The notes under the pieces: generated by a model
The model's database searches: none
Seen by the model: only the letters and a program-made list of their open reading frames with translations
Told to the model about the DNA's origin: nothing
Assembly: GCA_029817715.1 (NCBI GenBank)
Contig: JARUPY010000085.1
Location: 4,836,001 to 4,900,000, forward strand
DNA from: Melastoma dodecandrum
Taxonomy: Eukaryota > Streptophyta > Magnoliopsida > Myrtales > Melastomataceae
Reading direction: 5' to 3'
DNA: 64,000 bases
Program-made: the position numbers and the translations under genes
Shown: positions 50,391 to 61,194 of the stretch, piece after piece
Numbering within the stretch: position 1 is the stretch's first letter
Layout: every line of letters begins with the position of its first letter

Positions 50391-52085
50391 ATGCTGTTGG
50401 CAATCTTACCAAGTACTTGCCATTCATTTTGGATCAGATTGATAATCAACAAAAGAAAAGGTATCTGCTGCTCCATTCTCTAAAGGAGGTTATTCTCATC
50501 AGTATCAAGTGTTTAGCTTTTACACTTCTATTAAGAAGGCATTGTCACTTGCCGAATATTTTACCATCTCATCTTTTGCTATGCCAGGTTATTGTTCGAC
50601 AATCTGTTGATAAAGCAGAGTTCAAAAATGCAAGTGTGGACAAAATACTGAAGTTACTATTCAACCATTGTGTAAGTGAAGAAGAAGGGGGCCGAAATGT
50701 TGTTGCAGAATGTCTGGGAAAACTTTCCCTTATTGAACCCATGAAGCTTGTTCCTGCATTGAAGGTAATGCGCTCTTGAACATTGAGGCTGCTTTAGAGC
50801 CTTGGCTTCTTGTCAATTCTCCCTTGTTGTTTTGAAAAAAATTGACTCTCTTCATCACGTTGTTCTATGCTTTTTAGGTGTGGACGGCTAGTGCAGCTGG
50901 ATTCACTCGTTCAACTGTTGTTACTGCTGTTAAGTATTCAATGATGGAGCGGCCGGGGAAGATAGATGAGATTATATATCCTGAGATCTCATCATTTCTA
51001 ATGCTTATAAAGGATCAGGACAGGGTAAGTAATATATAAATTTATGGTTCTGAGAACTACTCTTTTTCTTGCATTTGGTGTCGCTTGTCAAATGCTAGTA
51101 AGTGTATAAATATCGATTGCATGCCTATTTTGCTGATATCATATTTCCGATTTGGTAGCATGTCAGACTTGCTGCTGTTTTAGCTCTGAGTACAGCTGCT
51201 CACAACAAACCTAATCTTATAAAGGGACTGCTTCCTGAATTGTTGCCGCTTCTTTATGATCAGACCGTTGTAAAGGTAACTGAAACCAAAATATTGCACG
51301 AGTAACTGTACTTCATCCTCTGATTTCAAGGCTGATGGCTCTGCCTGAATGACTTGCACAAAATTTGCAAACTGCCACACAAAAAAGTGGATACAACCAG
51401 TGGTGCGACCGGCAAAGTATTACGTTTGAGTTTGTGAATGGATTAAAATGGCTGTTGGGAGTTTTGTCGCAAGATTGACCCCACTTGAGTTGGGGACCAA
51501 AAGGATCGGGGCTGCCAGAGATTTCACAGAGAAATTGAAGAGTCTATTGTATGTTTAGCGAACGTCGGGTGTTGAATATATTGTATCATTGACGTTCTAT
51601 TGTCAGCTCACTTTTTTTTTGGCAAGTATTGTCAGCTCACTTTGCTCTTCCCTTTTCAGAATTATTTCAATATTGGATAGTTATCACCATCTTTCCAAGC
51701 GACATGCTATTAAACCTCACACTTTGTTGGTCGAATTGCAATTCTTCTTTCTTACCAGGAACTATTGATAGACCACTACATTATTATTTCGAGGCTCTAG
51801 TACCCAAATTCTCTTTAAAATAATTTTTTTTGAGATGGAGATCGCTACATTTCACTTTTTGGTAGTGAAGGATTGATAGCATTAAATAAGCGTTCATGGT
51901 TTTTAGGTTACAGATCCTATAGTGCATCTACATTTCATTTTCCGTTCCTTTGTTTAGCTGCTATTTTATACACAGTCTAATTGTTGATACTTGTGCAGCA
52001 AGAACTGATAAGGACAGTCGATCTAGGTCCTTTCAAGCTTGTCGTGGATGATGGACTTGAGCTTACGTGCAAGAAGGCTAAATAA
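50391..52085 (+). pseudogene. CAND1: CAND1 C-terminal gene fragment (five intact exons) fused to a NYN 3' end
   Basis: Exons at ~50391-50488, 50588-50764, 50878-51024, 51159-51276 and 51999-52085, all with good splice sites and an unbroken frame. They translate to VGNLTKYLPFILDQIDNQQK, RQSVDKAEF, NVVAECLGKLSLIEP, GFTRSTVVTAVKYS, SFLMLIKDQDR, LIKGLLPELLPLLYDQTV and ELIRTVDLGPFK, which match CAND1 (cullin-associated NEDD8-dissociated protein 1, an SCF ubiquitin-ligase exchange factor) about 200-400 residues from its end. The first ~900 residues and the last ~150 are missing. The frame ends GLELTCKKAK then stop, where CAND1 continues LRKAAFEC. The sequence after GAGCTTA also occurs at 57257-57295, so the break is a junction. 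A partial duplicate, possibly still spliced if transcribed. Confidence 0.88.
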
Positions 52086-52485
52086 CCACATGCGGCAACT
52101 GTTAATTATATACTACTCTCCGCACTATGTTACTGAGAGGACCATATCTTCTGTTGCACGTGTTAGAAGGTAATTTTTCAGTAGACTTGAAATAAAGAAA
52201 TGGCTCTGTGCAATATAATACTAGAAACACATCAAGAGTCGGCCCATTTATGGGGGAAATCGGGCTTTGGGCCCACGAATCGAACCTGTTAGCCCAGTAC
52301 CGTAAACAATTCCCTCCTGTGAGACGAATCATGGAGGGAGGAGGAGCACCGGGGTTCGGCTTCGAAGGAGAGGAGATGGTGGTTTTTCTTTTGTACATAT
52401 GGTTTGAATCCGTTTGCAGTGTCCTATAATTCTTTTTTTTTTTTTATATTGTTTTCAGGAAAAACTCCCGAGTGAGACGAAAAGG

Positions 52486-53231
52486 ATGAAGATGACGACG
52501 GAGGAAGAGGAGTTGAATGGAGGAATTGCTAACCCTAACCCTAACGAAGGTCTCATGATTCCCAATTGGCTTCCCCCAAGGGAATCTGCTCAAGTAGTGT
52601 TCCCAACCCCGACTCTTCCACTCTCGGGTGCTTTTCATCTTCTCATGTTTTTGTTGTGCAGTTTGTTGGCCCCTGTTCCTTCTTCTGGACCATATTTGGC
52701 CCCCGTCCTAGTGGTGGTGAGTTTTTGGCACTCGTCCGTTCCATGAGCAAGTCTCGTCGTTGCCCTGGCGTCGTGGCTTCCTGCATATGTCACATTCAAT
52801 TGGATTACAAAACTTTCAAGCAGATGTGCGTCAATGATTTCGTCCGGCAGGGCTTGGCGATGTCCACCCAGGACTTAATTTCTCCTGAATGGCCAGATAG
52901 ATGCGTGGACGATGACTTTGTCCAAGTATGTGATGAATTTTTCGTGAAATTCCTCGATTTTCCCCCTCAAGAGGGACACAACTTGTTTGTGGTGACTATG
53001 AACCATATTTTGGGTTTTGCTGTCCAACGTCCTCCCCCTGCCACCATCATCTTCATCACCGCGGACGGAGATTTTGCCAGTGTTCTCTGCTTACTGAAGG
53101 AGAGGGGTTACCATATAATTGTCATCAGCCGTTCCGACGACGCTTCCTCGACCTTCCTGAAAGCCGGTTTGGACCTTTATGAGTGGTGGCCAGCCTGTCG
53201 CGGAGAAGGCTTCTTCCGTCTTGCTGCTTAA
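52486..53231 (+). CDS. NYN-domain protein, two exons
   Basis: Exon 1 52486-52593 and exon 2 52662-53231, joined in phase across a 68-bp intron, total 678 nt, 225 aa. The N-terminus MKMTTEEEELNGG is acidic and predicted disordered. The NYN fold starts at FVGPCSFFWTIFGPRPSGGE, where the usual WD of motif 1 is WT. The second half has PATIIFITADGDFASVLCLL (motif 3 with aspartates intact), then YHIIVISRSDDASSTF and LDLYEWWPAC. Family role: PIN-like RNases such as MARF1. Losing the first aspartate suggests reduced or no nuclease activity. An acceptor-like TTTTCAG about 25 bp before the ATG hints at an upstream leader exon. Confidence 0.7.
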
Positions 53232-53881
53232 TATCATCGCCCCCTCTTTTCTCTTTATGCTCCATTCCATTCCCCCGTGTAACTCTGCCTTTATGGACCA
53301 ATTTTCTTCATACCATATGAAGCTATCAGTGATCTTTTTTTAGTCATTTTGTTCTGATGTTCAGATGATGCCAGGGTAGAGTTTATTTGTGCCGTCTCTT
53401 CTTTAGTTTTTCCTTTCCTTCCTAGCGACAACAAAATTTGAGTGAGGGGAGATTAGGCGACAGAGTGGGGTTGTGAAGATGGGTTTAGGGATGGATTTCT
53501 TGAAACGTCGTGACGAAACAAGGTTACCGCCCCGTGTAAAGGAAGAGGGTTCATTACTGTCGAGCTAAAACGACGAGATTTGAGATGGGTCAATCCCCTC
53601 TGCTCTGCTCCCACCGCCCTTCATCCTCTCGACAGAAGAGAGGATCAGACTGACCAGGCTCGCCTTCTGGAATGCAATTATTGGTGTTACAACCGGAAGA
53701 GAGGATCCTAATCTTAACTGAGTACGTTATACGGCCCGACTTGAACACTAACTTAAGAAGCTCGAAACAAATCCGCACAGATGAATAGACTTTAAAACCA
53801 GTACAACCACACAAATAAAGGGAAGCACCTAGCTTAGCCAGAAGGGCTGGACTGATTCGACGACCTACCCTGAACTGAAAC

Positions 53882-54598
53882 CTACAACGTCCAGACATAG
53901 TCAGGCGCGTCCGTCCTGGGACCAGCCAACGTCTGATACACGAACAACTTGTCCACTAACTGGTCACCATCACCGTCCCTATCAAGGTCACCGTTTTCAT
54001 TAATTACCTCCAACATTCAAACGAGGCATGCTCTTTGCGAGCATCCAGCATCCTCCCATACTGATATCGCGTGAGGACATCCTAAGAGATCGCATTGTCT
54101 CATGCTTCCTCACGTTGTTCAGGAGGGCGCCGTCCCCATATGGACAATCCCGGATTTCCAGCTTGTCAAGCTTCTCGCACCCATTGAGCACATGCAGCAT
54201 GCCCTTATCACTGTCACCAGCAAATGCCACTGATAGCATCTCGAGATTTTTGGCGTGCATGCCAATGTTCTGGAAAACCTGGTCGGTCAGGTGGCCAGAG
54301 ATGGACAATCTCCTACGACCCTTGCAGGCCTGGACAATTGCCCCAAAACCTTCATCCAAAGGCTGCAAGGTGGCAGCGTCGGGTTTTGTCGGGTCCAGGA
54401 TGCAGAGTCTGAATCGGAATAAAATAGGACAATTCCTAGCCACTGTTATCAAAGCAGCATTGGTCATCTGCACGCAGAAGTAGAGCAATGAGTTCAGTTT
54501 TGGACAGCCACTCGATATCGCAACCAACCGTTCTTCTGTAACAAAAGTAGCATTTCCATCGCCATCAGGATCAGATGGGAAAACGCTTTCAATGAGCT
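53882..54598 (-). pseudogene. AFB2: TIR1/AFB2-type auxin receptor, C-terminal fragment with a frameshift
   Basis: Minus-strand frame from 54598: [10 protein letters not shown], then [94 protein letters not shown] and [10 protein letters not shown]. These match the last leucine-rich repeats of AFB2/AFB3 auxin receptors (F-box proteins of SCF-TIR1). Near 54010 one extra base shifts the frame: after LNV the reading goes to a stop, while the next frame continues EVINENGD... to VYQTLAGPRTDAPDYVWTL and a stop at 53882. The F-box and first ~350 residues are absent, with no upstream exon found to 55.9 kb. It is a dead partial copy. Confidence 0.88.
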
Positions 54599-54599
54599 G

Positions 54600-56302
54600 T
54601 TACTACTTTCAACCCGTGTCTTTTTTTTGAAGAGAAAGTCTTTCACAATGAGATCTACTTGTACGAAAGATATTGATTATGAAAAATTTCAAGGGGTCAG
54701 GCTGACCCTCTTAATCTGTTTTTCATAGTCAAATTGGTTTGCAAAATAATAGCTGCTCACAATAAAACCATAGGACCATCAATAAAATGAATTTTGCCAT
54801 TACGCTTAGACAACCAATCCATATTTAAAGGTCTGCTTGTCATTTCCTGCATAAAAAAAAGGAAACTTTCATGCAGCCGGTCCTATTGTGGTCTGCATCT
54901 GTTTATGGGCATTCTTGTGTCTATTAAAAAAAAAACCAACGGGATTCTCAGATGCATAAACGTGTTGCCACGAGATGAATTTATCATTGGGATGAATTAC
55001 CATTGCTCTTGTCAAGCAAGTCCGACAACCACGGAACTTAGCAATTATCTACTCGCCCCAGACATGTAGACAAAGAAAGTTAATAAAGCATGACTTTCAA
55101 TTCAAACCCAATCTGCCTAAACATTTTATTTTCTTCTTGAGAAACAATCTGCCTAAGAGCCCTCAAAGGGCAGAAGATAAAGAGAGAACAACCCACCTAA
55201 CAAAACCAAATTTCAGAAAGCAGAGCAACTCTGCATATAGATCACCCTTGCCTGACTTCTTAATGTTCTCGGGAAAGAGGCTGGATCCTTCTAACTTCCC
55301 CAGGATCGTAGTAACAAGCTCCTGCGGAAAACAAATATAAAACAACCAATATAAAAATCACAAGGAAAGGAGATCTAGCTGAGTACAGTGCGTGCGAACA
55401 GAGAGAACATGAGGGAGACAACCTCAAACTTCACCTAATTCATGTCACGGATTCCTTCAGACAGCTCCTTTTGTAACCAAGCTGTGCACACAGGTTGAGT
55501 GGAGCCAGCCACGTACAATATCCGAGAACAGGACCATCCAGCCATCCACTGTGGCTGGCTTTTAGAAATCATCCAGGGATACTGAGAACCTGCCAGGTTG
55601 CATTGGTACAGTTAAAAGTTAAAAATACGGGCTTTTCTAGCCAGTCATCTACAGAACTACGGGACATGAAAGAACTTTAGACTGGTAAAGGACACTATTG
55701 ACATTTAAATGTCCAGTAATTAGCAAGAGGGACTGCAGAAAGAAGGGGGAAATAGCTCCTGCCTCTTTCTCGATATGTGCTAAGGGCAGTCCGTAATGTA
55801 GGACCCTCAGCAGTGGCGATTTTACAATTCCTGGACTTATTTTTCCCGCGTACCACAAAACATATTCTACGAAATCAAGCAGTTATGATTATAACCTTGC
55901 TTCGAACGATGGGAAATCAATTTCCGATGCAGATTAATTTATTTTTATTAAAATAAAAATTCAGGGATAAATAATTATTTGCGAGGAGGGAGGAGCGTCG
56001 TCCCGAAGAAGAAAGAATATCTCCTCCGGCCTCAATTTGCGATTGCTCTCTTAGGGTTTGCCCAACCACGATGCCCTCCTTGAGGTTTGGAAGGAGGTTC
56101 CACGATCGGTTCCTTTTTCTTAATTCTTGGATTTATGCTATGCTATTCGATGGGGTCGGGTTTCAACACTTTTTAGGGTTCGTGGAAGTGGGTTTCCCTC
56201 GCTCGCTCGTGGTTGTGATTGATGATGATGCCCTTCCTTAGAATTCATTCCCTCTCAATCGATTATGTGTAATCTTATTTAGAAAAAAAATGAATCACCA
56301 GG
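54600..56302. other. Intergenic; 5' region of the 56.3-kb NYN gene
   Basis: AT-rich and mostly featureless. A short exon-like stretch on the minus strand around 55,320-55,240 (ELVTTILGKLEGSSLFPENI after an acceptor TTTCCGCAG) could be another captured exon, but I cannot name it. The 55.98-56.30 kb segment is GC-richer and is probably the leader of the NYN gene. Confidence 0.45.
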
Positions 56303-57224
56303 ATGATGACGCCGGGTGATTCAACTTTGTCTGCACCACCACCAACCCCCCTGGCCATCTTCTGGGACACGAACTCGGTTCCCATTCCCGCCGGCGTGGA
56401 TCATGTGGAGTTGATCAACAACATCAAGGCGGCTCTGCGTGATCACCTGCCCCTTCACAGCCTCCAGGAGTTATTCGCCTACAGGGATCCCGGCGATTCC
56501 TATACTAGTCTCCTTTTGCAGAGCTGGGGGAATGACGGGACTAAGATTCACGATGTCCCCTCCCCTCCTGCAGCTTACTCCCTCTTCCAGCTAATGCTCT
56601 GCGACTTGTGTAGGTTCTGCACCTCTTCCGTCCCTCGGCGCGGAATCGTCGTGCTTATTTCCCGAGAGAAACACTTCGAGCTTATCCTTAACAGTATAAA
56701 TCACTATGGAATCGGGGTGGCAGTTCTCATCCCCGCGAGCGACCCTGCCACCGACTATTTCTTCCAACTTGTGGATGCAACGATCTTCGACTGGCTATCC
56801 ATTGTCCGTGGCTCCGGCAAGGTATTGCCCCTGGTCTGGTCGTTTCTTGTTGGGCATATCTCTCTCTGCGTACTACTTTGGAACAGCTTCTTCCCCGCTT
56901 TTTGACTGAATCCTCCATGCAAATGAAATTTCTCCTTTTTCATCTGAATGACGACGGGGGCTGGCTGTGGTGACGAGGAAAATCCAGTTGACTTCACCTT
57001 TACGATGGCGATTGCTCCTTATGCCCGGTTGAGACCTTTCTGAATATAGGCTTGGTTATTCAAACTCACCCAGTGTGATTGGGTTGAAGACACCTATGTA
57101 TATATTTTCAAAGTAGGAACTGATAATGATCTCATCTCATTGGCAGATGGTTCTCAAGTATTTCCCTGCTCCAGCTGGTGATGAGAAGGAGGAGGTCGTG
57201 GAGCCAGCCAGCCGGTTAAGCTGA
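56303..57224 (+). CDS. NYN-domain protein, two exons
   Basis: Exons 56303-56821 and 57147-57224, total 597 nt, 198 aa. A short Ser/Pro-rich leader is followed by PLAIFWDTNSVPIPAGVDHV, a clear NYN motif 1 with the aspartate present. Later RRGIVVLISREKHFELIL stands where relatives have ISxDxDF, so the motif-3 aspartates are replaced by Arg-Glu-Lys-His. ASDPATDYFFQLVDATIFDW closes the fold; exon 2 adds a short tail rich in Glu (GDEKEEVVEPASRLS). Downstream of the stop, 57257-57295 (TGTGCAAGAAGGCTAAATAACCACATG and on) is shared with the end of the CAND1 fragment at 52066-52104. With one catalytic site kept and one lost, activity is uncertain. Confidence 0.78.
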
Positions 57225-58108
57225 TGATTATCAAAAGGGTAACTGAAGAAGCAGCTTATGTGCAAGAAGGCTAAATAACCACATGTGGCAGCTGTATATG
57301 TTAACCTAATTCCTGGATATGTTAATCCACCAGTTGATATCAATTTTTGGCGTGCTTCGTGGAATGGTTTGTTTAGAAGATGCGGCCTGGTTTTTTCTTA
57401 AGCTGGTTTTCTTTCATCTATCCACTTATTCTCAAGACGGGTGATAGTTCATTGTTGTATATCAGTACAATTATTCTACAAGACAACGCTAAGACAACAC
57501 CTGCATTTAGCTGCAACATTGTGGTGTAACCTCTGCGCTATCCTTAGCAGTCTGCATTTAGCTGCAAAATTACGATGTTATAAATGGGCGTGGTCCTTCA
57601 TACATGGTGTGTTGAGTGATGAAGGTAGTTTCGTCTGCATGACATTCACTTATAGAAGCAGCAACATTGATACGCATTGCAATCTTATACCCATGCTGAC
57701 ACCATTTTTAAATATCAATATCGCAGTTGATAAATGAGTGTCTTGAGTTGATGTATCGGAGTTTTAGTCTATGCTCGTGTATTGAAGTTGAGATTAATTA
57801 GCTCAAGAATGCGATTAAGTTGGTCTTAAACTCCATACCCGATGGATATATGGTTTAGTCAGTTAACTGAAAGAAGACTACATTAAACGTTCTCATATTA
57901 CTATTAAAACTTAGAATGAAGAATTAGATTCATAATAGCAAATTTATAAAGAGAATAAAAGTAATATAAGATAGAGAAGAGATTGACCGACCCGTAAATC
58001 ATCACTTTTCTAATTGTAGGTCGATAACTTGACTCGAAATAAATCGTAACCTCCGGATTAAGGCTTTGTTTAGAAACCACGGAAAAGAAAGGATTTATAG
58101 AATAAGGG

Positions 58109-58169
58109 ACACGTGGACGGCTGAGATCGATCGAAGAATTTGACCCATCAATCTCAACCGTCCACGTGT
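58109..58169. promoter_or_regulatory. G-box-containing inverted repeat upstream of the duplicated exon
   Basis: ACACGTGGACGGCTGAGAT at 58109-58127 pairs with ATCTCAACCGTCCACGTGT at 58151-58169 (18 of 19 bases) around a 23-bp loop. Each arm contains CACGTG-type G-box core (ACACGTGG). It lies 120 bp before the duplicated exon-like segment, where a promoter would be expected. Confidence 0.5.
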
Positions 58170-58290
58170 GTCGTAATTCTACGAACCCTTTCGAGGAATC
58201 GGCCGGAGAGAAATCTTCCTTACGTTTCCCCCGTTCCGCCGCCTTAGACGACGAGCAACTGTGGCCTTTGTCGCCGCGAGAAGGACGGCT

Positions 58291-58633
58291 AAACTCCGGA
58301 AGAGGAAGCGCAGAGCAGGAACCGTGGGCGCCAAGGAAGAGGGAAGTCCTCGACTCGAAGGCCTTGAATCTGTCTTCAAGTACGTCCTCACCCCCCTCCC
58401 CTCTCTGTTTGTTGGTTGCTTCGTTTCCTTCGGTGAATGCATGGGGTAGTGTCGTTAGGGGAGGGTTCGGGTAGGTCGGGTGATCGTTGGTCCAGTCCCG
58501 TGGGTCTAAGGTAGAGTCGCTGTTGCTTCCGCCAGTCAGACTACGTCGAACTGTGGTTCTCGCTATGGTCCGTGATGTGGTGTACTTGCCCATGGGGTTG
58601 CTTGGTCCGTGCGTGGAGTCGTCCGTGTGTCGA
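58291..58633. repeat. Duplicated 5'-exon-like segment, copy 2 (first copy 48377-48717)
   Basis: Nearly identical to copy 1; here the open stretch extends upstream as MAFVAARRTAKLRKRKRRAG (from 58261) and ends at the same donor GTACGT. No NYN coding exon follows; the copies diverge after GTGTCGA. Looks like a stranded 5' exon of a NYN-type gene. Confidence 0.7.
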
Positions 58634-59323
58634 CTGACGCAATAAACTGTCATGATTTAATCACCACGAAAATATCCATATTTTGCAGGCTATCGATACA
58701 ACACAATTGTCACCTGGGGATGGCCTGTGCGAACCCGTCGGCGAAGTAAGAAGAGAAGAACATCCTGACATCGGAGAGGGAACGAGCCATCATTGGTTGT
58801 TATTGTTAAACATGGATGAGGAAGGAGCGAAGAAGAAGAAGACGGATGAGAGCCACCTCTATATATAGGAAACTATAGCGATGCTTTTAAAGTAGGAAAA
58901 TTTTCATAATTTATGAAAATATGTGGTACTTTTTATTATTTTGGTTCGTATACTGTTACGAGGATTTATAAAATTACGAGGATTATTTTGGTTGTTACGA
59001 GGATTAGTAGAATTTGTACATTTTTACTAATTTTATTATTCGTAAAAATATTTTTAAGATGAAAATTTTTCATTTAAAAAGGACAACTGTGTAAGGGGAA
59101 AACACAAAGCTCCCGAGGGATAGCAACCAGTGGGGGCATAATATATAAGGGTAAAAATGTATTTTCCATTTTAGGCGAAGGTTTTTTTTTTTTAAATAAT
59201 TTATTAAATGTTTCCATGGCATGAAAGGGTCGTATATAAAAGGTTGGTAAACTTGATGTTCAGTTTAACAATAAATATATGTAGAGCTGCCCTCGCATCG
59301 CATGGGCTGGGGGAATCTCTGCG

Positions 59324-59494
59324 TACATCTTGCAGTAGTCCAAGACCTTGGAGACGATATTGGCACCGGGACCGGGATGACTTCATCAGGACAAAATTGT
59401 TCTCGATCATTCGAGACTGCAACGCCGCTACCCCAGCCAGCACGAAGGAATCTTCATCCGAGGATCGGAGGATGAACTTCCTCGCAGCTAGCAT
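59324..59494 (-). pseudogene. Possible NYN-domain remnant
   Basis: Minus-strand frame from 59494 reads SSDEDSFVLAGVAALQSRMIENNFVLMKS. This resembles the first helix region of the 50.4-kb NYN protein (NESILIAFLGLQKKLIENNL then MLHKV). Only this ~30-residue stretch is similar; the surrounding frame shows no other NYN motif. Confidence 0.3.
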
Positions 59495-60225
59495 TGAAGA
59501 TGTTGTAGGTACGTACGTCCACCATTGTCAAAGCCCTCCCAGCTAGAAAAGAACTGGAGGATTCGTCCCCTTTGGTATGAAAATTTTTTTTATTCTAAGC
59601 CAAAACTTAACAAGGAAATCGTTTCCTTTGAAAACTCCTTATATTTGGAAACGTCTGACTATTACCTATTGAATTAATGTGCAAAAGGCTATATTAAATA
59701 ACCAATTATGACACGCAAACCCAAATTCTTATAAAAACAACTTAATATTAGATTACCCAACTTATAGCCACCGCTCCTTCTAATCCTCTGTGTTATTAAC
59801 CTTTTATGGCGAGGGATTTCTTCCTCTGTTGCATGTGGAGATGCGTGGAGGCGTTCTTTCAGTGGAGGCAGGGAGGCGTTCTTTCAGTGCTAGGCAGGGA
59901 GATGCCCGGACTTAACGATGGAGCTTATTATCGTGTATTTTTTTTTTTTCGAGTCGAGTCTTTTATCTATTTTGTCGATTCATTCACAATTGACAAGCAG
60001 AGGAATATAGATTGTTGATGAAAACAACAACGAGACAATGAAGCATAAACCAACAACTAGAGACAATGGAGCATAAAGAGAAAGTACGAGCGATGATCTT
60101 AAGCTGCAAGACAGAAGAAGCCTTCTCCCCGACTGGCTGGCCTCCTAACCAGCTTTCAGGAAAGCCGAGGACGCATAGCCCGGTTGAGAGGAAAATGATG
60201 GTGGCGGGGGGAGCTCCACTTTAGC

Positions 60226-60714
60226 TTATATATCCTCCCACGTCCATACTTCTGAAGCGGAATTGCTGAGTTGCGCAGAGCTATTGTCTGCATTATCAAC
60301 TACGACCACCAATGGGACATCACTCCCAAGCATGTCTCTTGCGGTTTGTACAAAAGCATCATCCTTAGTGATAAGAACGAGCGTACCGTTGGGATTGTTG
60401 ATATAAAAAGACGCCATCTCTCTCATCATCATATTTTTTACATCGGCATCATCTTTTTTCTTTATCACCGGCAAACACGTCACCCCCATATTTTCAATGC
60501 TTTCCAGAAATTTTTTTTCAATGCTTTCCTTGCTTCCCTCTATTTTTGTTTTGGAAGCGGGCAATAATTCATGGAAGATGTATATGGCACTTACCCTCGA
60601 GACATTTGGTCTTGATAGAATGCGGGCTGTTAGCCGGGGCAACACAACTTCGGGTACTACGTCCTTCGGCAATGGAGATTTTTCCAAATTCCAGAGCACA
60701 ATTGCGCGCTGCAT
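60226..60714 (-). CDS. NYN-domain-like protein, single exon
   Basis: 162 aa, start at 60714. AIVLWNLEKSPLPKDVVPEV is a NYN motif 1 in which the usual WD is WN. The middle includes KKKDDADVKNMMMREM (motif 2 Asp pair kept). Then GTLVLITKDDAFVQTARDM gives motif 3 in altered form, and the protein ends SEVWTWEDI. No signal peptide or membrane segment. The upstream sequence at 60888-60986 is repeated at 62218-62428. It is the only member of the cluster that reads as a simple complete gene on the minus strand with a free upstream region. Confidence 0.72.
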   Translation of the reverse strand: MQRAIVLWNLEKSPLPKDVVPEVVLPRLTARILSRPNVSRVSAIYIFHELLPASKTKIEGSKESIEKKFLESIENMGVTCLPVIKKKDDADVKNMMMREMASFYINNPNGTLVLITKDDAFVQTARDMLGSDVPLVVVVDNADNSSAQLSNSASEVWTWEDI

Positions 60715-60887
60715 GACTCAGGACTATGAGAAGTTTGAGTGGAGCGATGCAGGAGGGATGGGGCGATGTGGAGACTGAAGAAAGGGAGTTGTTTTTGTAG
60801 TGGTGGTGGGCGAGGGCTTCATCCTCCGGAGGAGGAGAGTTGGTCCAATTTTTGGAGGGCATCATCATCCTCCAGAGGAGCAGGAGA

Positions 60888-60986
60888 GTGAAATTTCATG
60901 AAAATGGTTAAACAATGGTGTTGTACGTTCTTTTAGCCTCATCTCCATTCCTGGAATTGTAAGATTCCAAAACATGCATGCCCGTG
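60888..60986 (-). repeat. ~95-bp promoter-region repeat, copy upstream of the 60.7-kb NYN gene
   Basis: Its reverse complement (GGCATGCATGTTTTGGAATC ... CCAGGAATGGAGATGAGGCT ... CATGAAATTTCAC) matches the tandem units at 62218-62428. It lies about 175 bp before the NYN ATG and is thus in its likely promoter. Confidence 0.65.
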
Positions 60987-61194
60987 ACATCTATGTCATG
61001 ACGTGAAATATGATTACATATGCAATTGGAGACTGATGAGGACCAACTCCATGACTACTAGGTTGCAGTTCAAAGTATTTCTTTCAATTCAATTAACAGG
61101 GACGAATACAATTATATAGTGATAACCAGGGTCTATACATTATTTAACTGCCAAAGTTGCAACTATGTTACAAAAATATGTGCATTTGAATAAG

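Larger units (their letters stand above)
57225..60225. other. Intergenic region with duplicated exon copy and NYN remnant
   Basis: Holds the 3' UTR of the 56.3-kb gene, a 19-bp-stem hairpin (58109-58169), the second copy of the exon-like segment (58291-58633) and a possible NYN remnant (59.2-59.5 kb). The remainder is AT-rich with no other feature. Confidence 0.5.

Noticed and set aside
55163..55345. Exon-like stretch on the minus strand with an acceptor
   Set aside because: Short and not identifiable; mentioned only as part of the intergenic entry.
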